This document shows positions 36,248 through 43,884 of a DNA stretch of 64,000 nucleotides, piece by piece. Location of the stretch: NCBI RefSeq assembly GCF_030503435.1, contig NZ_JAUKPO010000017.1, positions 1 through 64,000 on the forward strand, written 5' to 3'. The position numbers and the translations under genes are program-made. The notes under the pieces are model-generated. The model had not been told where the DNA came from and searched no databases. It saw only the letters and a program-made list of their open reading frames with translations. The first letter of the stretch is position 1; each line of letters opens with the position of its first letter. The DNA is from Rhodocytophaga aerolata (GTDB lineage Bacteria > Bacteroidota > Bacteroidia > Cytophagales > 172606-1).

Positions 36248-36911
36248 GTTTTTAAAATTTTCAGTACCCAAAATGCAGAGATTTTTTTGAGATTTTTTTT
36301 AAAATTGAAAAGGGGTGTTATTTGGCTTTTCGCTATTAACTTTAAAAATGATCTAATTTTTCTACTAACTACATTCACTAAGTGCTGTAAGGGTAGATAG
36401 CTAAATCGGAATATACTACCATTATTTTCTTTACTATTCACAACAAACCATTACCAGAAAACAGGATTTCTATTCCAAATTCATTGGACAGAAGGAACCT
36501 ATGAATGGATTCGAGTACTAGCGCAACAGGATTTATTGGTACATCCAACATTCCCAATTTGGGATCAAGTGGGCAGGAATTTATGATAATCAAAATGCAA
36601 ATCGAGAAAAAGAACCGATTCTTACTATTTTAGGCAATGGTGTTGAAAGGGCACATGCGTGATTTATCCCTACTTGAGCACAAAAGGGGAGGTGCTAAAA
36701 TACTAATTCCAATCTAATATATCCTAAAGAAAGCAGGAGTAGACAATTCTTAAATATTTTTACTTAGAAAATTTATCCTGTGATACTAATTCTAAAACTT
36801 CAGGGCAACTAATATTTAAGTTTTAAGTATTGTGAAAATTCAGGAAATTATTCTAATTTCTAAAAAAAATAAAGTAACAACACTACATTTATTAAATTAG
36901 AAAAGCAGGTT
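36248..36911. other. Intergenic stretch with a decayed coding fragment
   Basis: Around 36440-36585 the plus strand reads NHYQKTGFLFQIHWTEGTYE and then WIRVLAQQDLLVHPTFPIWD before a stop, without a start codon. This looks like the tail of a lost gene of unknown family. The rest is AT-rich with no further feature seen. Confidence 0.4.
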
Positions 36912-37583
36912 ATGGAAAGAAAACTAGCCATATTAGTAGCAGACTTGGCCGGCTATACTGCTTTAACCGAAGCACATGGAAGCTTTTCCGCTGCCCAGAT
37001 AGTGGATAAGTATCTCCAAATAGTAAATAATTCATTGACAGGATCGAGCAGGCTTGTGGAACGTGTTGGAGATGAGGTAGTTATTATAGCAGAAATAGCC
37101 CGTGACTTGGTGGAAACAGCGCTTAGACTGCGTCAGCTTGCAAATGAAGAGAATAACTTTCTAGCCATCCATGCTGGAATACATATAGGTGATCTGTTAG
37201 AACGGAATGGCTCTTTTTTTGGAACAGCCATCAATCTAGCATCCAGAATAGCTTCCATCTCTAAAGGAGGCCAAATTCTTTGTTCTGCCTCCATCATTAA
37301 AGAAGTTGCAGAGGCATCGAATATCGAATTTACATGTTTGGGAGAGGTATCATTTAAGAACTTGAGAACTAAGATAGAGCTTTTTGAAATTAAGGCTGAA
37401 CCCCACTTACTACCTCCACATATTGATCCGGTCTGTCGAATGCTTGTGTTGCCCAACCAAGCTATCCATTGCCAGCATGAAGGGAAGATGTATTATTTCT
37501 GTTCTGGCGAGTGCCAAACTCTTTTTGTCTCTTCACCTAAAGACTTTGCTTCAGCGCATGAAGATGAAACTATTGGTAGTTGA
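36912..37583 (+). CDS. Class III nucleotidyl cyclase domain fused to a YHS metal domain
   Basis: 223 residues. Residues 1-160 are a compact class III adenylate/guanylate cyclase homology domain. The metal-binding aspartates are at 11 (LVADLAGYTALTEAHG) and 54 (ERVGDEVVI), and FGTAINLASRI carries the conserved Asn and Arg. Residues ~170-215 form a YHS/TRASH-like domain (DPVCRMLV, then HCQHEGKMYYFCSGECQTLF), which binds soft metals through Cys. No membrane segment is present. The fusion suggests a cyclase whose activity responds to copper or another metal, in keeping with the copper genes that follow. Whether it makes cAMP, cGMP or nothing cannot be told. Confidence 0.82.
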   Translation: MERKLAILVADLAGYTALTEAHGSFSAAQIVDKYLQIVNNSLTGSSRLVERVGDEVVIIAEIARDLVETALRLRQLANEENNFLAIHAGIHIGDLLERNGSFFGTAINLASRIASISKGGQILCSASIIKEVAEASNIEFTCLGEVSFKNLRTKIELFEIKAEPHLLPPHIDPVCRMLVLPNQAIHCQHEGKMYYFCSGECQTLFVSSPKDFASAHEDETIGS

Positions 37584-37720
37584 ATTTAGGTTAGAAGTTG
37601 CCTTAGTTCCTTAGTTATAGAAAGGGAGCACCACTAAAAATATTTTCAATCGAGTTAGTAAATTTCTGTCACAGTTTTTTCAACTCAGGTCGAATAGGTA
37701 AACTTTAAAACTATCAGACC

Positions 37721-38497
37721 ATGACAATACAATCTTTCAAAGGAAAAATCGCCATTATCCTTGGTGGCACAAGTGGTATCGGTAAAGCTGCAGCCAGAAT
37801 ACTACTCGAAAATGGGGCTACTGTGCATATTATTGGTAAACATCAAACCAAAGTTGATACAGTTGTTCTTGAATTAAATTCTTATGGAGAAGTAGAAGGA
37901 TATCAGGTAGATATTGCTGATTTTAATCGAGTAAAATTCTTTGCCAATACTATTAACCAAAACTTTAGCAGGATAGATTACCTGGTAAATGCATCAGGTA
38001 TTTTTGCTCCAAAACCTTTTTTAGATCATACCCTTGAAGACTATAACTCCTATCTGGATTTAAACAGAGGCTTCTTTTTTATTACTCAATCCATAGTTAA
38101 AAAGATGAAACAAAACGGAGGCGGAGCTATTGTTAATGTTGGATCTATGTGGGCTAAACAAGCAGTAAAAGCTACCCCTTCTTCAGCCTATTCTATGCAA
38201 AAAGCAGGTTTACATGCCCTTACACAACACCTGGCTATGGAGTTAAGCGAATATAATATCCGGGTTAATGCTGTATCTCCAGCAGTTGTACAAACACCTG
38301 TTTATGATAAAGTATTTGGTGGGAAAGAGCAAGCTGCCAAAGCTTTACATGGATTTAATAGTTTTCAACCCATTGGCAGAAACGGACAACCAGAGGATGT
38401 AGCTAAAGTTATTGCTTTTTTACTTTCTGAGGAAGCCTCCTGGGTTACAGGAGCTAATTGGGATGTAGATGGGGGAGTAATGGCAGGAAGAAATTAG
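37721..38497 (+). CDS. Short-chain dehydrogenase/reductase (SDR)
   Basis: 258 residues, classical SDR. The cofactor motif is [24 protein letters not shown] appears near residue 90, the catalytic Ser in IVNVGSMW and the [11 protein letters not shown] Tyr-Lys pair follow, and the tail has [20 protein letters not shown]. It is close to 3-oxoacyl-ACP-reductase-like enzymes but not adjacent to fatty-acid genes. The substrate is unknown. It has no copper operator of its own. Confidence 0.88.
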   Translation: MTIQSFKGKIAIILGGTSGIGKAAARILLENGATVHIIGKHQTKVDTVVLELNSYGEVEGYQVDIADFNRVKFFANTINQNFSRIDYLVNASGIFAPKPFLDHTLEDYNSYLDLNRGFFFITQSIVKKMKQNGGGAIVNVGSMWAKQAVKATPSSAYSMQKAGLHALTQHLAMELSEYNIRVNAVSPAVVQTPVYDKVFGGKEQAAKALHGFNSFQPIGRNGQPEDVAKVIAFLLSEEASWVTGANWDVDGGVMAGRN

Positions 38498-38639
38498 AAG
38501 CTTCTGCTAGCGTTTCAAAAAATTATGAAAACAATAGCTGTAATTGTGTAAAGAGATTTAAACCTTAGTACAGTATTTTTCAGTACGCTTCTGAAAGTGA
38601 AGTAATAAATCAATCTCAGATTCTTCATTCTTCTCTAAT

Positions 38640-39515
38640 ATGCTACTCTTTTCAAATAAATATGATGAATCTGAGGATTTATCACTACTCAAACAAGCAA
38701 AAGAAGGTTCCAGGCAGGCTTTAGAAAAACTAGTTAAAAACCATCAGCGGTTTATTTATAACATTGCTTTAAAGTTTGTCCATGACCAAGATGAGGCAGC
38801 TGACCTTGCACAAGATGTGTTAATCATAATGGTAACTAAGCTTACACAGTTCAAGGGGAACAGTAGTTTTAGAACCTGGCTTTACCGTATTGTTGCCAAC
38901 CATTTTATAAAGAGCAAAAAGCGTAAATCTGAATTACAGGTAAGTTCTTTTGAGCAGTATGGTGAGTTTTTAGATCAGGCATATAATAGCGAAGAAATGA
39001 CTGATGAAGAACACATCAAGTATAACGACATGATTATTGATACCCGCAACCGCTGTATGGCAGGAATGCTGCTATGCCTGAATAAGGAGCAAAGAATGGT
39101 ATTTATTCTGGGGGCTATCTTTAAAATAAAATCAGCTTCGGCATCCAGGATATTAAATATAACGGCAGAGAATTTCAGGCAGCAGTTATCGAGAGCAAAA
39201 GCAGATTTATTCCAGTTCATGGAGAATAAATGTGGATTGGTTAATCCTGCTAACCCCTGCCGATGCTCTAAAAAAACGAAAGGGTTTATTCAGGAAGGTA
39301 AAGTTGACTTTAGAGACAGGAAATTTACAACACAAACCATACAAGAGATGCATAATGTTTCTCCACAAGCCAACCACCTGCTGGATCAACTCATAGAAGG
39401 GAAATACCTCCAATTTTTTATGGAACAGCCATATGAGCATTCTGATGCCGGAAATAGGCTACTCGACTCCCTGCTACTTGACAGAGAAATCAAAAACCTA
39501 TTTAGGCTTAACTAA
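38640..39515 (+). CDS. ECF-like sigma-70 factor with Cys-containing C-terminal extension
   Basis: 291 residues. Region 2 spans about 20-90 (LEKLVKNHQRFIYNIALKFV, DEAADLAQDVLIIMVTKL, FRTWLYRIVANHF) and region 4 about 140-195 (CLNKEQRMVFILGAIFKIKS, ILNITAENFRQQLSRAK). A further ~95 residues follow, opening with CGLVNPANPCRC, which may bind a metal, and ending in a helical tail. ECF factors usually stop after region 4. No anti-sigma gene is adjacent, so the extension may be regulatory. Neighbours are DinB and copper genes. Confidence 0.85.
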   Translation: MLLFSNKYDESEDLSLLKQAKEGSRQALEKLVKNHQRFIYNIALKFVHDQDEAADLAQDVLIIMVTKLTQFKGNSSFRTWLYRIVANHFIKSKKRKSELQVSSFEQYGEFLDQAYNSEEMTDEEHIKYNDMIIDTRNRCMAGMLLCLNKEQRMVFILGAIFKIKSASASRILNITAENFRQQLSRAKADLFQFMENKCGLVNPANPCRCSKKTKGFIQEGKVDFRDRKFTTQTIQEMHNVSPQANHLLDQLIEGKYLQFFMEQPYEHSDAGNRLLDSLLLDREIKNLFRLN

Positions 39516-39731
39516 AGGTGTGTTCATTTGAGGAGGGTATTTGTATTTATAAGTTAAAGAGTGGTAGATTTTAAGACTTATGTATTAGCTTCTGATAAAA
39601 AATATCTGTAAACATATCTCTTTGACTAATGAAAAGATCATTCTGCTTGCTCAATTGCAACTAAACTCACTTGCTGAGTATGGTGCTGTTATCTGGAAAA
39701 TAGTAACAATAAACCCAAATTTTATAAATAC

Positions 39732-40172
39732 ATGATAGAAGAATTAAGGACATTATATGAGAGGGATATTCAGAGATTGCATACTGAAATTGACTCTTTT
39801 CAGCAGGATGCGCATCTGTGGCAAAAGAGCGGCCACGTCCCAAATTCAGCAGGCAATCTGGCATTACATCTAGTAGGAAACTTATCTACTTACATTGGCA
39901 ACACCCTAGGTAAGCAGCCTTATGTGAGAAACCGCGAAGCGGAATTTGCTACCAAGAACCTTCCTAAGCAGGAGCTACTTCGGCAAATAGAACATACAAA
40001 AGCGGTAGTGATTACCAGTCTGAAAGCTTTGCAGACGGAAGACTTAGCGCAGGGCTATCCGGAAGAAGTGCTGGGGTATAAAATGACTACTGGCTTTTTC
40101 CTGATGCACTTATTAGCTCATTTGTCTTACCATTTAGGTCAAGTGAATTACCTCAGGCGAATCCTGGAATAA
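39732..40172 (+). CDS. DinB-family protein (DUF1572-like)
   Basis: 146 residues, no signal peptide. A four-helix bundle with metal-binding His in LALHLVGNLSTYIG and the C-terminal HLLAHLSYHLGQVNYLRR signature. Homologues are putative thiol-dependent transferases. It is probably cytoplasmic and stands alone between the sigma factor and the thioredoxin gene. Confidence 0.85.
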   Translation: MIEELRTLYERDIQRLHTEIDSFQQDAHLWQKSGHVPNSAGNLALHLVGNLSTYIGNTLGKQPYVRNREAEFATKNLPKQELLRQIEHTKAVVITSLKALQTEDLAQGYPEEVLGYKMTTGFFLMHLLAHLSYHLGQVNYLRRILE

Positions 40173-40431
40173 ACCGGTTTTAGCTTCACCCAGCCTAATA
40201 CGGACTCTCTTCAAATATTAGCCTGTCGTTTCACATAAGAGCATGCAGAAAAGAGAACGCATGAAATATTCCTTTTAGGTATAGGCCTTGCTGTGGAAAT
40301 AGTAACCAATGGTAGTGGTCTTACTCTGTTGATAGGCTACTATCTAAGCTAAAGAAACAGATACATAGTTTTGCCTGACGCTTAGCCTATTTGCCATATT
40401 CGCCTTCAAGGCATTATCAGTAGATAATACA

Positions 40432-40498
40432 CCTGAAAATTATATAAATAATACCGGTTTAACTGTAAAGCTGTAAGATGAATCGGTATGTATGTTTG
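40432..40498 (+). promoter_or_regulatory. Copper-regulon operator/promoter a (thioredoxin)
   Basis: CCTGAAAATTATATAAAT, a CCGG core and CTGTAAAG make the shared operator (40432-40471). The TGTAA core at 40464 is followed after exactly 27 nt by TATGTTTG (40491-40498), a TAnnTTTG -7 box. The transcript would begin near 40505, fixing the thioredoxin start at 40526. Confidence 0.82.
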
Positions 40499-40525
40499 CA
40501 TTGTGTAAACAAAAGTAATAATGTT

Positions 40526-40858
40526 ATGGTAACAGAAACAAAATCAATCGAGGTTACAGATAGTAACTTTGATGAAGAAGTATTACAATCTACAACGCCT
40601 GTTTTAGTAGATTTTGGTGCAGACTGGTGTCCTCCTTGTAAAGCCATTAGTCCAATTGTAGATATGCTTGCTACAGAGTATACAGGCAAAGCCAAAATTG
40701 CCAAGCTGGATGTAGATGCGAACCCTTATATCACGTCCAGGTATGGGGTCAGAAATCTTCCGACACTACTGTTTTTCAAGAATGGTAAACCGGTAGATAA
40801 AATTGTAGGTGCCGTTCCTAAAAGAGTAATGGCAGATAAACTTAATCAATATGTATAA
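40526..40858 (+). CDS. trxA: Thioredoxin
   Basis: 110 residues with the full thioredoxin fold: VLVDFGADWCPPCKAISP (active-site Cys35 and Cys38), IAKLDVDANPYITSRYGVRNLPTLLFFKNG including the cis-Pro, then VGAVPKRVMADKL. The active site is WCPPC rather than the usual WCGPC, which tends to make the protein more oxidising. The ATG at 40526 is chosen because an upstream frame start at 40478 precedes the promoter -7 box. It is driven by copper operator a, so it is probably induced with the copper genes to keep thiols reduced. Confidence 0.9.
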   Translation: MVTETKSIEVTDSNFDEEVLQSTTPVLVDFGADWCPPCKAISPIVDMLATEYTGKAKIAKLDVDANPYITSRYGVRNLPTLLFFKNGKPVDKIVGAVPKRVMADKLNQYV

Positions 40859-40870
40859 TTTGCTGAAGAG

Positions 40871-40911
40871 TCTACTGTAGAAGAAGTTAATTACTTCTAC
40901 AGTAGAGAATA
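40871..40911 (+). terminator. Hairpin terminator after thioredoxin
   Basis: TCTACTGTAGAAG (40871-40883) pairs perfectly with CTTCTACAGTAGA (40894-40906). A weak T-rich stretch (TTTTT near 40916) follows. Confidence 0.7.
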
Positions 40912-40936
40912 AAAGTTTTTAAGTAAAATTCAGTCT

Positions 40937-41003
40937 GCTAAAAATTATATAAATCTTACCGGAAATTATGTAAGGGTAATACCAGAGGCTGTCCATAACT
41001 TTG
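40937..41003 (+). promoter_or_regulatory. Copper-regulon operator/promoter b (HMA-DUF3347-YHS operon)
   Basis: GCTAAAAATTATATAAATC, TACCGGAAAT and TATGTAAG form the operator (40937-40976). Exactly 27 nt after the TGTAA core begins TAACTTTG (40996-41003). Confidence 0.85.
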
Positions 41004-41041
41004 TAATTATAAAAAAGTAACAATTAAAATTTATTAAAACC

Positions 41042-41251
41042 ATGGACAAATTTCAATTTAAAACCAATATAAAATGTGGGGGTTGTGTTGCTCAAGTTAC
41101 ACCGCACCTGAATGAACTTGAAGGAGTAAGAAGCTGGGAAGTAAATATTCAAAATCCGGATAAAATCTTAACAGTAATAGCTGATGGTGCAAAAGTCAAC
41201 TCAATTAAAGAGGCTGTCACCCAAGCAGGATTCAAAGCAGAGAAATTGTAA
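41042..41251 (+). CDS. Small HMA-domain metallochaperone
   Basis: 69 residues forming a single heavy-metal-associated (HMA) ferredoxin-like domain. The metal site is NIKCGGCVAQV (Cys12, Cys15), and VTPHLNELEGVRSWEVN begins the second element. It probably binds Cu(I) in the cytoplasm and passes it to the ATPases. It is the first gene of an operon under operator b and a paralogue of the protein at 53170, with the same MDKFxFKTNIKCxGC opening. Confidence 0.88.
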   Translation: MDKFQFKTNIKCGGCVAQVTPHLNELEGVRSWEVNIQNPDKILTVIADGAKVNSIKEAVTQAGFKAEKL

Positions 41252-41257
41252 AAGGCC

Positions 41258-41275
41258 GGCAGGAATATTCCTGCC
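41258..41275 (+). repeat. Intercistronic palindrome after the HMA gene
   Basis: GGCAGGAATATTCCTGCC is a perfect 18-bp palindrome lying 6 bp behind the HMA stop codon and before the DUF3347 gene. No T-tract follows. Similar hairpins occur at 53387 and 54887 in the second copper operon, suggesting transcript processing or attenuation. Confidence 0.65.
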
Positions 41276-41306
41276 CTGCTCTGCATTACCTTTAAAACTT
41301 ATTCAT

Positions 41307-41855
41307 ATGCTTAAGTCAATATTGATTCTATTAACAGGTTTTAGCCTGCTCTCTTTTACCTTGCAGACACAGCCCAATGGTGCAGTACAAAAAACTACTT
41401 ATACTCAAGCCAGCCCTCAATTTAAGGCTCAGCTCACAGCTCTTTATAAGAGCAGTCTGCATTTAAAAGAAGCATTAATATCTTCTGATGCAAAGAAAGC
41501 ACAGCAAGCTGCAGGTGGGGTAAAAAAAGCCCTCACACAAGTAGACAAGACTCTGTTAAAAGATAAAGCATATGCGGAGTGGATGAGCTATCAAAATCTT
41601 TTGAATAGCAGTTTGGATAAGATAGAAAGTGAAAATAAGCTAAAATCGCAAAGGAAGTACTTTGCTCAGTTTAATGATGCTTTATATAAAAGTGTAAAAG
41701 CATTCGGAATAGAAGAAACAGTGTATTACCAACATTGCCCGATGGCTTTAGATGGGCAAGGCGCTTACTGGCTCAGTGACAGCAAGCAGATCAGAAATCC
41801 TTATTTAGGAGATAATATGCTTACGTGCGGCTCCACAAAAGAAGCTTTAAAATAA
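41307..41855 (+). CDS. Secreted DUF3347 protein
   Basis: 182 residues: signal peptide (MLKSILILLTGFSLLSFTLQ), then a helical DUF3347 domain with its signature tail VYYQHCPMALDGQGAYWLSD, IRNPYLGDNMLTCGS. The two conserved Cys, His and Met residues suit Cu(I) binding. DUF3347 proteins are regularly found with CusB/CusA-type systems, as free periplasmic proteins or fused to the adaptor. The ATG at 41307 precedes the signal peptide; an upstream in-frame ATG at 41184 lies within the HMA gene and is rejected. Confidence 0.87.
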   Translation: MLKSILILLTGFSLLSFTLQTQPNGAVQKTTYTQASPQFKAQLTALYKSSLHLKEALISSDAKKAQQAAGGVKKALTQVDKTLLKDKAYAEWMSYQNLLNSSLDKIESENKLKSQRKYFAQFNDALYKSVKAFGIEETVYYQHCPMALDGQGAYWLSDSKQIRNPYLGDNMLTCGSTKEALK

Positions 41856-41866
41856 TTTAACCCAAT

Positions 41867-42325
41867 ATGAGAAGATATATTTTATTAGTTAAGACGTTTG
41901 TTACTATTGTCATTGCTTCTTTTTTTGTATTTGGCTGTACTTCGGCAAGTAATGACAGTGAGGCATTACAAAATGATGCTAACACAATGGTGATGCAGGT
42001 GGAAGACCAAAATCATAGCCCTCAGCTTCCGGAAGGAGAACTCTCCAAAGATCAGGTGTGCATGGTAAATAACGCCTATATGGATAAAAAACAAATTCCT
42101 GTAGCTTTTGAAAATAAAACCTATTATGGCTGTTGTGAAATGTGCGCAGATAAAATAAAAACGAATAAAGCAGTTAGATATGCCTCTGATCCATTGACAG
42201 GAAAGGAAGTAGATAAAGCCACTGCTTTTATTGCTTTGAATCCTGCTAGCCATGATGGGGCTGTGTTTTACTTTGAATCTGAAGAAAGCTTTAAAAAATT
42301 CAAAGCAACACGCTCAATTCAATAA
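41867..42325 (+). CDS. YHS/TRASH-like metal-binding lipoprotein
   Basis: 152 residues. The signal peptide ends in the lipobox VFGC (about Cys24). The C-terminal half has CMVNNAYMDKKQIPVAFENK and YYGCCEMCADKIKTNKAVRY, the CC-x2-C arrangement of YHS-like metal-binding domains near NosL. It starts 11 bp after the DUF3347 gene and is the last gene of the operon. It is likely a periplasmic copper-binding lipoprotein. Confidence 0.83.
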   Translation: MRRYILLVKTFVTIVIASFFVFGCTSASNDSEALQNDANTMVMQVEDQNHSPQLPEGELSKDQVCMVNNAYMDKKQIPVAFENKTYYGCCEMCADKIKTNKAVRYASDPLTGKEVDKATAFIALNPASHDGAVFYFESEESFKKFKATRSIQ

Positions 42326-42672
42326 TGTAATGTTGATTTAGCTTAAAGCACAGTTGATTTATAAAGCTATAGCTAACCAAATTTTTTGAAGGACAAAATT
42401 TCTGTTTCACAAGAGTAATTTTCAAAAACATTAGAAATTTACTTCATTTTTATTTATTCATGTATTAAGATTTCTTTTAAGTGGTTAACTAATACGTAGG
42501 TTATTCTTGGGATTTACTTCTCCAAAGCCAATTTTATTTAAAATCTCCTCTACAGCTTAGTAATGGTTACTAACTATTGAGCAAGAATAGGTGAGGGCAA
42601 TTTTTAACAAATGGAAGTAATACCCTTCCTCTCCTTGAATCCCTTTACCATAGCAAAAACCGCCTTAATCAT
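42326..42672. other. Intergenic stretch, no feature seen
   Basis: About 350 bp of AT-rich DNA without a terminator, operator or RNA gene that could be supported. A short in-frame plus-strand extension from 42611 overlaps the next gene in another frame and is not considered real. Confidence 0.5.
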
Positions 42673-43587
42673 ATGCAAAACCTCAATCCTTTTGAGATTA
42701 CTTCCTCCAATCTTAATCATAACAATATTAACAAATACCAGGAAAGTGCATACACTATCACTGAATTTATATACCATAATATTGATGGCTGTCCGCTACA
42801 TGCAACCTCAATAGAGCTCAATAATGCACCTGAAAGTACTCATGAAGGCACAGTACTCATCCTGCTACACGGCGGAGGGCCAGATCATCATAGTATGGTG
42901 CCACTTGCACAAAAACTCGCTGACTGCCACACAGTGATATTACCAGACATTAGAGGTTATGGCCGCTCTGTCTGCACTGATCCCAGCCTCCACACATGGA
43001 CCCAGTATACCAATGACATTATCGCTCTTTTGGACCATATTGGTGCTTCTAAGGCCATTATTGGGGGAGCTGGTCTTGGTACAACCATCGCCCTACGTAC
43101 GGCCATTACACATCCAGACCGTGTGCATGCCTTAGTACTGATAAGCATCGAAGAGATAGAGGACGATAATGCAAAGGAAGAAGAAATTGTTTTTCTTGAC
43201 GCATTTGCAGCACGTGTTCAGGCTGAAGGTATTATGGCAGCTTGGGAACCCATCCTAGAAAAATTCCCTCCAATCATTGGCAACATGGTACGGGAAGCCA
43301 TTCCACGTTCCAATCCAGAAAGTATTGCAACAGCAGCAGCAATTGTCCATGATCGCTCTTTTCGTAGTGTTGACGAGCTAGCAAACATAGACGTTCCTAC
43401 ACTAATTATTCCTGGTATTGATGATCGACACCCAACGGCACTTGCTGAGCATATTGCCCATATTCTCCCAAATGGGCACCTTGCACCAGTAACCATCTCA
43501 ACGGATCTTCAAACAGCTGATGACTTTGCCCGGATTTTTGCCCCAATTATCCGCAACTTCCTCATCAATACTGTGCCGCGTAAATAA
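42673..43587 (+). CDS. Alpha/beta-hydrolase fold protein lacking the nucleophile serine
   Basis: 304 residues, no signal peptide. The fold is clear: VLILLHGGGPDHHSM (oxyanion loop), LPDIRGYGRS, then the elbow IIGGAGLGTTIALRTAI, an acid in IIPGIDDRHPT and a final domain to residue ~295. The elbow should read G-x-S-x-G but here is G-A-G-L-G, so Ser is replaced by Gly (codon GGT, one base from AGT). A candidate catalytic His is also not obvious. It is probably non-catalytic or altered. The codon usage looks more C/G-ending than in the neighbours, consistent with recent acquisition. It has no copper operator. Confidence 0.8.
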   Translation: MQNLNPFEITSSNLNHNNINKYQESAYTITEFIYHNIDGCPLHATSIELNNAPESTHEGTVLILLHGGGPDHHSMVPLAQKLADCHTVILPDIRGYGRSVCTDPSLHTWTQYTNDIIALLDHIGASKAIIGGAGLGTTIALRTAITHPDRVHALVLISIEEIEDDNAKEEEIVFLDAFAARVQAEGIMAAWEPILEKFPPIIGNMVREAIPRSNPESIATAAAIVHDRSFRSVDELANIDVPTLIIPGIDDRHPTALAEHIAHILPNGHLAPVTISTDLQTADDFARIFAPIIRNFLINTVPRK

Positions 43588-43769
43588 ATATCTCTTTTTA
43601 ATTTCCTGGATTTCGGCTAACTGATAACAAAGCCTACTGCTTAACAGCCATAAAGTTTCGTCAGTTTTTCACTTTATACAGTATTATCAAAAACTGAAAT
43701 AGTATGCCTTTATTTCATTAAGTCGAATGAAATGAAGGCTTTATGATTTTCTACCTTTTCAGGAAGGAA

Positions 43770-43836
43770 CCTAAAAATTATATAAATCATATAAGGAATT
43801 GTGTAACAGAGATTGGTGGTATAAAAGCTATTTTTG
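43770..43836 (+). promoter_or_regulatory. Copper-regulon operator/promoter c (CopB-type ATPase)
   Basis: CCTAAAAATTATATAAATC, then AAGGAAT and TGTGTAAC (43770-43809). Exactly 27 nt after the TGTAA core comes TATTTTTG (43829-43836). Transcription would start near 43843. Confidence 0.85.
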
Positions 43837-43884
43837 ACCATGGATTTCTATTCATTGAGAGAAAGGGCATTTAAACTACATAAG

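Noticed and set aside
36220-36441. Minus-strand 73-codon frame
   Set aside because: It covers the terminator behind the right tRNA fragment and is composed of A/T-rich low-complexity codons.
40478-40525. Upstream ATG for thioredoxin
   Set aside because: It lies before the -7 box at 40491-40498 and so before the expected transcript start.
41184-41306. Upstream start of the DUF3347 gene
   Set aside because: The extension overlaps the HMA gene in another frame and would hide the signal peptide that starts at 41307.
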